From positions 124,001 to 188,000 of the forward strand of contig NZ_BBRJ01000003.1 of assembly GCF_002090095.1 (NCBI RefSeq): DNA of 64,000 nucleotides, read 5' to 3'. The notes beneath the pieces were generated by a model, which worked only from the letters and a program-made list of their open reading frames with translations, had not been told where the DNA came from and ran no database searches. Source of the DNA: Demequina sp. NBRC 110053. Lineage in GTDB: Bacteria; Actinomycetota; Actinomycetes; Actinomycetales; Demequinaceae. Of the stretch, positions 1 to 7,937 are shown piece after piece (the first letter of the stretch is position 1; every line of letters begins with the position of its first letter). A program made the position numbers and the translations under genes.

Positions 1-15
1 CTGATCGTCGCTCAT
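1..15 (-). CDS. 5' end of the next operon gene (position suggests der)
   Basis: Only five codons (MSDDQ) lie in the window. The ATG overlaps the TGA stop of the acyltransferase gene as ATGA, so translation is probably coupled. In many actinobacteria the GTPase gene der (engA) follows cmk; that is context only, because the visible residues say nothing about function. Confidence 0.35.
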
Positions 16-725
16 GCGCGGCTCTCCTCCTGGGTGGCTCTCCCGCCATCATCCACGGGGAGCTCGAGATCTGTCGTGGCGAGCGTGGCGTCGACCTGCG
101 CTCGCAGCGCCGCCGCGACCGCTTGGGCGGCCCACTCCTGGCGGGCGCGACCGCGCAGCTCCTGTGGCGGCTCGAGGGTGACGGGTTCGCCGAAGTCCAC
201 GACGATGCGCCGTCGCGGTGGGGGCCACACGCTCACCGGCTCGCCGCTGTGGCGCGTGCCGACCATGGTGGTCGGGACGATCGGTGCGCCAGTGTTGAGG
301 GCGAGCCACGCCGCTCCCCCGTGCACCGCATCGGCTCGCCCCGCCCCCCGCGTGCCCTCCGGGAACATGCCGACGACGTCGCCCCGTCTCAGCACCTCGC
401 GGCCGCGCTGCAGCGCGGTGCGGCCGGCGCCCTCGACCTCGATCTGGCCGGCGGCACGCAGGATGGGACCCAGCACGCCGCGGAACATGTGATCGCCAAT
501 GAGGAAGTGGGAGCCACGCGGGATCACCCCATGCAGCACGGGCCCGTCGATGAAGCCCACGTGATTCGCGACCACGATGCCGGGGCCGGTGCCGGGCACG
601 CGGTCTCGGCCGCGAACCTCGGTCGCCCACAGCACGCGCGCGAGGAACCTGCCCACCCACCGTGACCAGCGCGGACCCCAGCGGCTTGGCGCCGAGGTCG
701 ATCCGGCGCGCTCGGATGGTGTCAC
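12..725 (-). CDS. plsC: 1-acyl-sn-glycerol-3-phosphate acyltransferase (PlsC family)
   Basis: 237 aa. Expected to transfer an acyl chain to the sn-2 position of lysophosphatidic acid at the inner face of the membrane during phospholipid synthesis. The family's catalytic block NHVGFID (NHx4D, about residues 54-60) and substrate-binding FPEGTR (about residues 120-125) are both present. The GTG start overlaps the cmk stop as GTGA, so it is co-translated with cmk. PlsC-like proteins beside cmk are common in actinobacteria. Exact acyl-acceptor specificity cannot be read from the sequence; it could act on another lysolipid. Confidence 0.88.
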   Translation of the reverse strand: MTPSERAGSTSAPSRWGPRWSRWVGRFLARVLWATEVRGRDRVPGTGPGIVVANHVGFIDGPVLHGVIPRGSHFLIGDHMFRGVLGPILRAAGQIEVEGAGRTALQRGREVLRRGDVVGMFPEGTRGAGRADAVHGGAAWLALNTGAPIVPTTMVGTRHSGEPVSVWPPPRRRIVVDFGEPVTLEPPQELRGRARQEWAAQAVAAALRAQVDATLATTDLELPVDDGGRATQEESRA

Positions 726-1399
726 AGCTGCACCTCGTGAGCGAGGGAGATCACCGCGCGCACGGCCTCGTCGATCGTGAGCTCGGTGGTGTCGAGCGTG
801 TGGACGCCGTCCGCGGCCTCGTGGAAGCTCACGACCGTGGCGTCCTTGCGGTCGCGCCCGAGCACGGCCTCGCGAACCGTCGCGACGTCCGCGCCCTCGC
901 CCGCCCGGCGCGCCACACGAACCTCGTCGTCGGCCGTCATCAGCACCCTGACCTCGGCCTCGGGGGCGATGACCGTGGTGATGTCGCGCCCCTCGGCGAC
1001 GATCCCTCGTCCGTCAGAGAACCCGCCGCCCGTCTCGAGTCGCAGGACCTCGCGCTGCAGCTGCTGGAGAATGGGCCGGGCCTCGAGGTTGGTCGCGACC
1101 TTCGACACCGTCAGCGCAACCGTGTCCGTGCGGATCTGCGCTGACACGTCCTCGCCGTCCAGCAGCACCCGGGGCGCACGCGGGTCGAGGATCAGCTCGA
1201 CGTTCATGGTGGCCACCATGGCCGCGACGTCCGATGCGCGCGCCAGGTCGACGCCGTCGCGCAGGCACGCGAGAGTCGCCACCCGGTACGTCGCGCCCGT
1301 GTCGAAGTACGCGAGTCCCAGCCGCGTCGCGACCTCCCGTGACACGGTGGACTTGCCCGTGCCTGCCGGACCATCGATGGCGATGACGATTCCGCTCAT
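722..1399 (-). CDS. cmk: cytidylate kinase
   Basis: 225 aa, normal length for bacterial CMP kinase. It phosphorylates CMP and dCMP to the diphosphates in the cytosol. The N-terminus IVIAIDGPAGTGKST contains the P-loop. Further family motifs are the YFDTGATYR region (about residue 36), the EGRDITT block and the arginine-rich LID region near RRAGEG. The ATG at 1399 was chosen because the P-loop follows at once and the codon overlaps the tyrA stop as ATGA; an upstream in-frame extension lies entirely inside tyrA. It belongs to the rluB-aroH-tyrA-cmk-plsC string. Confidence 0.95.
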   Translation of the reverse strand: MSGIVIAIDGPAGTGKSTVSREVATRLGLAYFDTGATYRVATLACLRDGVDLARASDVAAMVATMNVELILDPRAPRVLLDGEDVSAQIRTDTVALTVSKVATNLEARPILQQLQREVLRLETGGGFSDGRGIVAEGRDITTVIAPEAEVRVLMTADDEVRVARRAGEGADVATVREAVLGRDRKDATVVSFHEAADGVHTLDTTELTIDEAVRAVISLAHEVQL

Positions 1400-2466
1400 G
1401 GTGCGGCGATCTCCCAACCGTTGTCGGACAGCGCCCGGGTGAGCTCCTGGGCGCGCGCCGGAAGCACGTGCAGAGTGGTCAGTCCCACCGGCTGGCGGGG
1501 CGAGTGCTCGATGGTGATGTCCTCGACGTTGACACCCACCAGGGCAACGTCGGACAGCAGCCGCAGCAGCTGCCCGGCGATGTCGGGGACGATGACCGTC
1601 ACGGGCGTCCACTCGCGCTGCGCGCCGCCGTGCTTTCCGGGGATCCGCGCCACCTCGAGGCGGCCACGCTCGATGAGGTCCGTGACCGCCTCGCCCACGT
1701 CGTCCGCGTCACGAATGTCCTCGAGGTCGGCGATGATGTGATCGATGGTCGCGACGAGCGCCGAGCGGTTGAGCCGCGCGATGTCCGCCCACATGCGCGG
1801 ATCCGAGCGCGCGATGCGCGTGACGTCGCGCAGTCCCTGGCCGGCGAGCGCGACGTCGTCTGCACGCAACGGCCCCAGCGCCGCCGCGACGGCCGACGCC
1901 GCGACCTGAGGAGCGTGGGACACCCGCGCGACGGCGGCATCGTGGGCAGGCGCCTCCATCTCGACGACGTCGCACTGCAACGCGTGCGCCAGCGCTCGCA
2001 CCCGCTCGACGGCCTCGCGCGATGCGCCGTTGGCGCAGATCACCCACGGGCGCGCCTTGAACAGGTCGCCCTGAGCCGCGAGCCCTCCCGACAGCTCCCG
2101 ACCGGCCATGGGGTGCGAGCCCACGTAGCGGTCGCCGTGACCGGTCGCGTCCGCGGCGGCCGCGATCGGCGCCTTGACGCTCGCCACGTCGGTCACCACG
2201 GCGAGGGGCCAGGCGTCGAGCGCGGCGGCGACGGCCGCCGCCGTCGCCGACGGCGGCACCGCGACGATCACGAGCTCGGGAGCCGGCGCATCGGCGCTGC
2301 GGCCACGATCGCCTCCCGCACCGATCGAGTGGGCGAGCGTCTGGGCCGCCGCGTCGGCGTCCTCGATGGTGACGTCCCAGCCCTCCGAGGTGAGGCCGAT
2401 GCCGATGCTCGCGCCGATGAGGCCCGCACCGATGATGTGGGTGCGAGAGACGGGTGCCGCGGTCAT
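1396..2466 (-). CDS. tyrA: prephenate dehydrogenase with C-terminal ACT-like domain
   Basis: 356 aa. Converts prephenate to 4-hydroxyphenylpyruvate with NAD(P)+ in tyrosine synthesis. The Rossmann motif GAGLIGASIGIGL sits at about residues 11-23. The catalytic domain contains SHPMAGRE (about residue 122), a prephenate dehydrogenase hallmark. The last 70 or so residues (TPVTVIVPDIAGQLLRLLSD onward) look like an ACT domain, which usually gives feedback control by tyrosine. The ATG at 2466 overlaps the aroH stop (ATGA). It stands next to chorismate mutase, so two consecutive steps of the pathway are adjacent. Confidence 0.93.
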   Translation of the reverse strand: MTAAPVSRTHIIGAGLIGASIGIGLTSEGWDVTIEDADAAAQTLAHSIGAGGDRGRSADAPAPELVIVAVPPSATAAAVAAALDAWPLAVVTDVASVKAPIAAAADATGHGDRYVGSHPMAGRELSGGLAAQGDLFKARPWVICANGASREAVERVRALAHALQCDVVEMEAPAHDAAVARVSHAPQVAASAVAAALGPLRADDVALAGQGLRDVTRIARSDPRMWADIARLNRSALVATIDHIIADLEDIRDADDVGEAVTDLIERGRLEVARIPGKHGGAQREWTPVTVIVPDIAGQLLRLLSDVALVGVNVEDITIEHSPRQPVGLTTLHVLPARAQELTRALSDNGWEIAAP

Positions 2467-2825
2467 TGCGCCAGGTCTTGCCGGAGCGAGACCGCCTCGT
2501 GGAGGTACACGTGGGTCACCTCGGGTCGCGGCCGCGCGGTCTCGACGTGCATCAGCACGCGCACCACGCGCGGCAGCGCGCCCGGCACGGCCATCTCCTG
2601 GGCGCACATCAGCGGCACGGCGCCGAAGCCCAGCGCGCGGGCCGCCGCGGCGGGGAAGTCGCTGACGATGTCAGGGGTGCAGGTGAACAGCACGGAGATC
2701 ACGTCGTCTGGCGTCAGTCCGTTGGCGACCATGAGGGCCTCGACGAGCTCCTGCGTCCGGTGATGGAGGTGCTGCGTCTCGTCGACGTCGAGCGTGACGG
2801 CACCGCGGATGGCTCGGACTGACAT
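2463..2825 (-). CDS. aroH: monofunctional chorismate mutase, AroH type
   Basis: 120 aa, typical for the compact trimeric AroH family. It rearranges chorismate to prephenate, the substrate of the adjacent tyrA product. Family features are RAIRGAVT at the N-terminus, ELVEALMVANGLTPDD, the CTPDI strand and the VPLMCAQEM block, whose Arg/Glu/Cys positions line the active site in the family. An upstream in-frame extension runs into rluB and has no family similarity. The 29-bp spacer upstream holds a possible promoter (TACGAT, 7 bp before the ATG). Confidence 0.94.
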   Translation of the reverse strand: MSVRAIRGAVTLDVDETQHLHHRTQELVEALMVANGLTPDDVISVLFTCTPDIVSDFPAAAARALGFGAVPLMCAQEMAVPGALPRVVRVLMHVETARPRPEVTHVYLHEAVSLRQDLAQ

Positions 2826-2832
2826 GCGCACC

Positions 2833-2838
2833 ATCGTA
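2833..2838 (-). promoter_or_regulatory. possible -10 box for aroH
   Basis: On the minus strand TACGAT ends 7 bp before the aroH ATG, which fits a leaderless or nearly leaderless transcript. It lies in the short spacer after rluB, so aroH-tyrA-cmk may be transcribed separately as well as from upstream. Confidence 0.4.
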
Positions 2839-2854
2839 TCGGTGGAGCGCGTGC

Positions 2855-3604
2855 CTACAGTCCCGCTGCCTCCATGAGCGCGCCGACCTCCTCGCGGGTC
2901 AGACGGCGCACCTCGCCCGGCATCAGCGTGCCGAGGGCGATGGGGCCGAAGTCCGTGCGCACGAGGTCCACCACGGGGTGCCCGACCTTGTCGAGCATGC
3001 GACGGACGATGCGGTTGCGGCCCTCGTGCAGCTCGACGCGCACCAGCGAATGGCCCTTCGAGACGTCCAGGACAGCGCAGTCGGTCACGCGCACCGGGCC
3101 ATCCTCGAGGTCGACGCCCGCGCGCAGCGTGGTGCACAGCGACTTCGCCACCTCTCCCTCCACCTTGGCGACGTACACCTTGGGCACGCCGTGCGTGGGG
3201 TGAGCCAGCCGGTTCGCGAGCTCGCCGTCGTTGGTCAGCAGCAGCACCCCGGTGGTCTCGGCGTCGAGCCTGCCCACGTGGAACAGCCGCTCCGCATAGT
3301 CGTCGACGAACTGGTCCAGGGCGGGACGGCCCTGAGGATCGGACATGGTCGACACCACGCCCTTGGGCTTGTTGAGAACCACGGTCACGGTGTGATCGTC
3401 CACGACGATGCGCTTGCCCTTGACCTCGATCCGCACCTCGTCAGGATTCACGCGGACGCCCAGCTGGCTGACGACCTCGCCATCGACCTTGACGAGGCCG
3501 CGCTCGATGAGAACCTCGCACTTGCGCCGCGAGCCGACGCCAGCCGCGGCGAGCACCTTCTGCAGGCGCACGCCCTCGGGGCGGTGGACCTCGAGATCGC
3601 CCAT
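2855..3604 (-). CDS. rluB: 23S rRNA pseudouridine synthase, RluB/RsuA family
   Basis: 249 aa. Predicted to isomerise a uridine in large-subunit rRNA. An N-terminal S4-like RNA-binding segment (VRLQKVLAAAGVGSRRKCE, about residues 12-30) is followed by the catalytic domain. The catalytic aspartate motif GRLDAETTGVLLLTNDG is at about residues 103-119, and the C-terminal EGRNRIVRRM block is conserved. The ATG at 3604 shares one base with the scpB stop. Location just after scpA-scpB is a conserved arrangement in Gram-positive bacteria. Confidence 0.92.
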   Translation of the reverse strand: MGDLEVHRPEGVRLQKVLAAAGVGSRRKCEVLIERGLVKVDGEVVSQLGVRVNPDEVRIEVKGKRIVVDDHTVTVVLNKPKGVVSTMSDPQGRPALDQFVDDYAERLFHVGRLDAETTGVLLLTNDGELANRLAHPTHGVPKVYVAKVEGEVAKSLCTTLRAGVDLEDGPVRVTDCAVLDVSKGHSLVRVELHEGRNRIVRRMLDKVGHPVVDLVRTDFGPIALGTLMPGEVRRLTREEVGALMEAAGL

Positions 3605-4149
3605 CAGCGTCCCTCCCCGTCCACGTCGGCCAGGTCGGGCAGGTAGGGCGCGAGCTCGGGGAGGTCGTCGAGGGACGCCAGCCCCATGCGCTCGAGGAAC
3701 TCGGTGGTCGTGCCGTACTGGAGCGCGCCGCCGACCTCGCCCACCTCGGTGACGAGCCCGCGCGCGCTCAGGGTCTTCATCACGGAGTCGACGTTGACGC
3801 CTCGGACCTGGGAGACCTGACCACGGGTCACCGGCTGGCGGTAGGCGACCACCGCGAGGGTCTCGAGCGCCGCCTGCGACAGCCGTGCCGACTGACCCTC
3901 GACCACGAACGCGCCCACCGCATCGGCGTACAGGCGCGAGGAGTAGACGCGCCACCTGCCGTCGACCTCGCGCAGCTCGAAGCCGCGCGGCGCGTCAGGG
4001 TCCGCGTACTCGTCGCGCAGCGCCACGAGCGCGTCGGTGACGGTCTCGACGGTCGCATCGAGCGCCGCGGCGATGTCCGCCGCCGCGACGGGCTCGTCGA
4101 CCACCATCAGGATCGCCTCGATCGCTCCCCTGGTGTGCACCTCAGTCAT
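3604..4149 (-). CDS. scpB: segregation and condensation protein B
   Basis: 181 aa. ScpB dimers bind ScpA and the SMC ATPase to compact and segregate the chromosome. Tandem winged-helix domains are visible: AIEAILMVVDEPVAAADIA near the N-terminus, then LSQAALETLAVVAYRQPVTR and the VRGVNVDSVMKTL block in the second. An alternative ATG at 4155 (two residues longer) sits close to the Shine-Dalgarno AGGAG; 4149 gives the more usual 10-base spacing. Either start overlaps the end of scpA, so coupling is likely. Confidence 0.93.
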   Translation of the reverse strand: MTEVHTRGAIEAILMVVDEPVAAADIAAALDATVETVTDALVALRDEYADPDAPRGFELREVDGRWRVYSSRLYADAVGAFVVEGQSARLSQAALETLAVVAYRQPVTRGQVSQVRGVNVDSVMKTLSARGLVTEVGEVGGALQYGTTTEFLERMGLASLDDLPELAPYLPDLADVDGEGR

Positions 4150-5008
4150 CTCCATCGCTCTCCTGCGAGCCCTCGGCGGGCGCCGCTCCCTCGTCGAACT
4201 CCGCCGACACCTCGACCTCCGCGTCCTCGCCGCCTGTCCACCGGATCGTGAGCTCTCCGAGCGAGCGCATCTGGTCGAATGCGACCACCGCCTCCTTGAA
4301 CAATTCAAGCAGGGCCAGGAACCTCGCGACGACCACGTTGACGTGGTCGGCGTCGGCGATGAGCGACCGGAACGTCACCACCCGGTCGCGCTGCAGGCGC
4401 GACGACACCACCATGGCCTGCTCCCTGACGCTGACGGCAGGCGCATGGAGGTGGGCGATGCTCACGCCGGTGTCCATCGCCTTGGGCTGCAGCGCGTGGG
4501 CCGCCAGGCGCGCGAGCTGCTCGGGCGTCACCGACCACACGAGCTCGGGCAGCAGCATCGCGAAGTGCGCCTCGAGGGGCACATCGCGCGGCACGCGGCG
4601 CGGCGCGTCGAGCATCTGCTCGAAGGTGGCGGCCACCTGCTTGAACGCCCGGTACTGGAGCAGGCGGGCGAACAGCAGGTCGCGCGCCTCGAGCAGCTCG
4701 AGATCCTCGGCGTCCTCGACCGCCCCCTGCGGCAGCAGCCGCGCGGCCTTGAGGTCCAGCAGGGTGGCGGCGACCACGAGGAACTCGCTTGCCTGGGAGA
4801 GGTCCCAGTCGCTCTCGTGGCGGGCGATGGTCGCGAGGAACTCGTCGGTCACGCGGGCGAGAGCGACCTCGGTGATCTCCATCTCGTGCTTCGAGATCAG
4901 CGACAGCAGCAGGTCGAACGGTCCCTCGAAGTTGTCGAGGTGGACCTCGAACGCCCGCTTGGCCTCGACTGCGGTCTCGGTCGCGGAGGCCTCGGAGGCG
5001 GCGCTCAC
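4142..5008 (-). CDS. scpA: segregation and condensation protein A
   Basis: 288 aa. Kleisin subunit that bridges SMC heads together with ScpB. The diagnostic N-terminal block FEVHLDNFEGPFDLLLSLIS (about residues 19-38) binds the SMC neck in the family, and the C-terminal winged-helix region (VVAFDQMRSLGELTIRW) binds the SMC head. An acidic tail of about 25 residues follows. It starts 5 bp after the parA stop, giving a parA-scpA-scpB block devoted to chromosome organisation. Confidence 0.94.
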   Translation of the reverse strand: MSAASEASATETAVEAKRAFEVHLDNFEGPFDLLLSLISKHEMEITEVALARVTDEFLATIARHESDWDLSQASEFLVVAATLLDLKAARLLPQGAVEDAEDLELLEARDLLFARLLQYRAFKQVAATFEQMLDAPRRVPRDVPLEAHFAMLLPELVWSVTPEQLARLAAHALQPKAMDTGVSIAHLHAPAVSVREQAMVVSSRLQRDRVVTFRSLIADADHVNVVVARFLALLELFKEAVVAFDQMRSLGELTIRWTGGEDAEVEVSAEFDEGAAPAEGSQESDGDD

Positions 5009-5013
5009 GTCAC

Positions 5014-5829
5014 TCAGGCGGCGACGCCGCGCGCCACGAGCTCTCGCGCGAGCGAGCGGTACGCCTCGGCGCCGGCGTGCTTGGGCGCGAACGTCGTGAT
5101 GGGCTCGGCGGCCACCGTGGCGTCGGGGAACTTCACGGTGCGGTGGATCATCGTCTCGGTCACCCGGTCGCCGAACTTCTGCTGGACCCGCTCCACGACC
5201 TCCTGCGCGTGAAGCGTGCGGCCGTCATACATGGTGGGGATGATCGCGTCGATCGTGAGGCGCGGATTGAGACGGTCCTGGACCTTGTCGATGGTCTCCA
5301 CCAGGAGGGCCACGCCGCGCATGGCGAAGTACTCGCATGCGAGCGGGATCACCACGCCGTGAGCGGCGACCAGCGCGTTGACCGTCAGCAGGCCGAGCGA
5401 CGGCTGACAGTCGATGAGGATCACGTCGTAGTCGTCGGTGACGGCGCGCAGGCCACGCGCGAGGGTGGACTCGCGGGCGACCTCGCCCACCAGCTGCACC
5501 TCGGCTGCCGACAGGTCGATGTTCGCCGGGATCAGGTCGAGCCCCGGAACCCCGGTCTCGAGGATCACGTCCTGCGCCCTCACGCCACCCCGCATCAGCA
5601 GGTCGTAGATGGTGGTGTCGAGCTCGTTGGCGTTCACGCCGAGACCCGCCGAAGCGGCGCCCTGGGGGTCGAAGTCGACCACCAGCACGCGCCGTCCGTA
5701 CTCGGCGAGAGCCGCCGCGACGTTCACCGTGGTGGTGGTCTTGCCCACCCCGCCTTTCTGGTTGCACAGCGCGACCACGCGGGCGGGGCCGTGACCGTTC
5801 AGAGGCGACGGGACGGGGAAATCACTCAC
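5014..5829 (-). CDS. ParA/Soj-type chromosome partitioning ATPase
   Basis: 271 aa with a GTG start. Deviant Walker A motif CNQKGGVGKTTTTVN at about residues 24-38, Walker A' VVDFDPQG and the LIDCQPSLG Walker B region define the ParA/MinD superfamily. It precedes scpAB and no parB follows, so it is probably not the origin-proximal parA that pairs with parB. This ScpAB-linked ParA paralogue is common in actinobacteria and its partner is not established here. Longer in-frame extensions upstream run into xerD and lack family residues. TACTGT stands 6 bp before the GTG. Confidence 0.88.
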   Translation of the reverse strand: MSDFPVPSPLNGHGPARVVALCNQKGGVGKTTTTVNVAAALAEYGRRVLVVDFDPQGAASAGLGVNANELDTTIYDLLMRGGVRAQDVILETGVPGLDLIPANIDLSAAEVQLVGEVARESTLARGLRAVTDDYDVILIDCQPSLGLLTVNALVAAHGVVIPLACEYFAMRGVALLVETIDKVQDRLNPRLTIDAIIPTMYDGRTLHAQEVVERVQQKFGDRVTETMIHRTVKFPDATVAAEPITTFAPKHAGAEAYRSLARELVARGVAA

Positions 5830-5835
5830 GCGCTC

Positions 5836-5841
5836 ACAGTA
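5836..5841 (-). promoter_or_regulatory. -10 box of a predicted leaderless parA promoter
   Basis: Minus-strand TACTGT ends exactly 6 bp before the GTG start, the spacing seen at several other starts in this window. It lies in the 32-bp spacer between xerD and parA. No Shine-Dalgarno sequence is evident. Confidence 0.45.
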
Positions 5842-5861
5842 CCGCGACCCAGGGGCGACGC

Positions 5862-6776
5862 TCAGCGGGCGCGCGGATGCGCCGCGACGTACACCTCGCG
5901 CAGCGCATCCTGCGTCACGGCGGTGTAGATCTGCGTGGTCGTGACCGAGGCGTGCCCGAGCAGCTCCTGCACGACGCGTACGTCGGCCCCGCCGGCCAGC
6001 AGGTGCGTGGCGAACGAGTGCCGCAGCGTGTGCGGCGACACGTCGGGGACCTGCGCGCGCTCCGCCGCGGCCTTGAGGATCGCCCATGCGCTCTGGCGGG
6101 ACAGGCGCGTCCCCCTGGTGTTGAGGAACAGCGCCGGGGTGCCTCGGCCTCCCTGGGCGAGCGCCGCGCGAGCCCTCACCAGGTAGGCGTCGAGGGCATC
6201 GGCTGCGTACCCCCCGATGGGCACCACCCGTTCCTTGCGACCCTTGCCGCGCAGCAGCACCGCTGACTCGCCGGGCACCAGCGTGACATCGTCGACGTCG
6301 AGCCCGGTCGCCTCCGAGATGCGCGCCCCCGAGGCGTACACGAGCTCGAGCAGCGCGCGATCGCGCAGGCCCGCCTCGCCCTCGCGACTCGCCTCCGCGA
6401 GGATGCGGGCGACGTCATCCGTCGAGATCGCCTTCGGCAGCCGCTTGGGGATCGCGCGTGGCTTGACCTCGAGGGAGACGTCATGCGCGGTCCAGCCCTC
6501 CGCCACGGCGAAGCGGTGCCAGCCCCGCACCGCGACGACGGTTCGCGACGCCGATGCGGGGGCGAGGGGGCGACCTCCGTCGCCCCCGGTGCCGATGGCC
6601 TGGGAGAAGTCGGAGACATCGCCGCGCGTCACGTCCGCCAGGCGCTCGCGGCCGCGCGTGGAGAGGAACGCCGCGTAGCGGCTCAGGTCACGTCGATAGG
6701 CGGCCACCGTGTTCGAGCTGAGCCCCTTCTCCACCGTGACATGGGCGAGGTAGGCGTCCCGCTCGTGGGCGAGCAT
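5862..6776 (-). CDS. xerD: tyrosine site-specific recombinase XerD
   Basis: 304 aa, the usual XerC/D length. It resolves chromosome dimers at dif near replication termination. The N-terminal SAM-like core-binding domain (residues 1-95) begins with LAHVTVEKGLSSNTVAAYRRD. The catalytic residues are visible: Arg in SGARISEATGLD, HTLRHSFATHLL with the HxxR pair, LGHASVTTTQIY and the final Tyr in that block. XerD rather than XerC is favoured by its position upstream of parA-scpAB, seen in many Gram-positives. Its ATG lies one base after the ctaB stop codon. Confidence 0.92.
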   Translation of the reverse strand: MLAHERDAYLAHVTVEKGLSSNTVAAYRRDLSRYAAFLSTRGRERLADVTRGDVSDFSQAIGTGGDGGRPLAPASASRTVVAVRGWHRFAVAEGWTAHDVSLEVKPRAIPKRLPKAISTDDVARILAEASREGEAGLRDRALLELVYASGARISEATGLDVDDVTLVPGESAVLLRGKGRKERVVPIGGYAADALDAYLVRARAALAQGGRGTPALFLNTRGTRLSRQSAWAILKAAAERAQVPDVSPHTLRHSFATHLLAGGADVRVVQELLGHASVTTTQIYTAVTQDALREVYVAAHPRAR

Positions 6777-6777
6777 G

Positions 6778-7743
6778 TCAGGAGGCGACGACGGAGAGCG
6801 CGTCCGGCAGGAAGGGGTCGACCAGGATGGCGGCGAAGACGACCGTGAGGTACGTGATCGAGTCGCGGAACAGGCGCATCTCCCGCAGCTTGTCCTCGCC
6901 TCGCTGCGAGCGCCGATACAGGCGGAAGCATCCGGCGACGAACCACGCGCCGGCAGCCGTCGCGACCGCCGCGTAGACCCACGTCATGCCCGCCACCGGG
7001 GCGAGCAGCACCGTGACGAACACCATGCCGACGGCGTACAGCACCATCTCGAGCGCCACCTTGCGGCTCGACGCCACGACGGGCAGCATCGGCACCTCGG
7101 CGTGCGCGTAGTCGCGCTTGAAACGCATCGACAGCGGCCAGTAGTGCGGCGGCGTCCACAGGAAGATGATGAGGAACAGCAGCACCGGTGTCCACGACAG
7201 GGACTGGGTGACAGCCGCCCAGCCGATCAGCACCGGCATGCAGCCCGCGGCGCCGCCCCACACGATGTTCTGCGAGGTGCGGCGCTTGAGGATCAGCGTG
7301 TAGCCCACCACGTAGCCCAGGATCGCGGCGACCGAGAGCGTGGCCGCGAGCGGAGAGTCGACCACCCACCAGAACCAGGCGGTGGACACGATCCCGAGGG
7401 TCCACGCGAAGGTGAGCGCGCCCCGCTCGCTCACGGCGCCGGTGACCAGCGGCCGGTTGCTCGTGCGCTTCATGACCGCGTCGATGTCGCGGTCGATGTA
7501 CATGTTGAACGCGTTCGCGCTGCCGGCGGACAGCGCGCCACCCACGAGCGTCGCGAGCAGCAGCGACCATGACGGCCACCCGTCGGCGGCCAGGACCATG
7601 GTCGGAATGGTCGTCACGAGCAGCAGCTCGATGATCCGCGGCTTGGTCAGCGCGACGTACGCCTTCACGGACCGTGTCGCCTTGAGCCAGCGGGGAACCT
7701 CCGGAGCGGCCACGTCCTCGCGCGCAGGGAGGGTCTGGGACAT
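6778..7743 (-). CDS. ctaB: protoheme IX farnesyltransferase (heme O synthase)
   Basis: 321 aa integral membrane prenyltransferase that attaches farnesyl to heme B to make heme O for cytochrome oxidase. About eight or nine hydrophobic segments are visible. The aspartate-rich substrate motif [12 protein letters not shown] (about residues 79-90) and the conserved [11 protein letters not shown] block are present. Neighbouring tkt is divergent, as in many actinobacteria where ctaB and tkt stand head to head. TAGGAT lies 6 bp before the ATG, so the mRNA may be leaderless. xerD follows after one base. Confidence 0.95.
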   Translation of the reverse strand: MSQTLPAREDVAAPEVPRWLKATRSVKAYVALTKPRIIELLLVTTIPTMVLAADGWPSWSLLLATLVGGALSAGSANAFNMYIDRDIDAVMKRTSNRPLVTGAVSERGALTFAWTLGIVSTAWFWWVVDSPLAATLSVAAILGYVVGYTLILKRRTSQNIVWGGAAGCMPVLIGWAAVTQSLSWTPVLLFLIIFLWTPPHYWPLSMRFKRDYAHAEVPMLPVVASSRKVALEMVLYAVGMVFVTVLLAPVAGMTWVYAAVATAAGAWFVAGCFRLYRRSQRGEDKLREMRLFRDSITYLTVVFAAILVDPFLPDALSVVAS

Positions 7744-7937
7744 GGCTCCATCCTACCGGTGACGCCGGGTCCTCGACGCGACGCGCGGCGCGATGGCGGC
7801 ACGCGCGATGAACATGACGTGTCCGCTGCTTCACTCCCGCTCGCGGGCGGCCGTGAGATGCCCGCCGAGGTGTCGTCCCCTCCTCGGGTGCCGCTAGGCT
7901 GGCGAGGAATCACCACACGAGTCCTTGGGAGAATTCT
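7744..7937. promoter_or_regulatory. divergent ctaB/tkt spacer
   Basis: This 194-bp gap carries the ctaB -10 box at its left end. For tkt it holds a possible -10 TAGGCT at 7895-7900 and a Shine-Dalgarno GGGAGA at 7927-7932, five bases before the GTG. That implies a leader of roughly 30 nt for tkt. No operator-like repeat or other gene is seen in the middle. Confidence 0.5.
7750..7755 (-). promoter_or_regulatory. -10 box of a predicted leaderless ctaB promoter
   Basis: Minus-strand TAGGAT followed by GGAGCC and then ATG. The 6-bp spacing would put the transcription start at or next to the start codon. The GGAG could alternatively act as a ribosome site if transcription begins further upstream. 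Confidence 0.55.

Noticed and set aside
5014..5829. Calling this ParA the origin-proximal partition ATPase
   Set aside because: No parB, rsmG or parS-like site is nearby; the context is scpAB and xerD.
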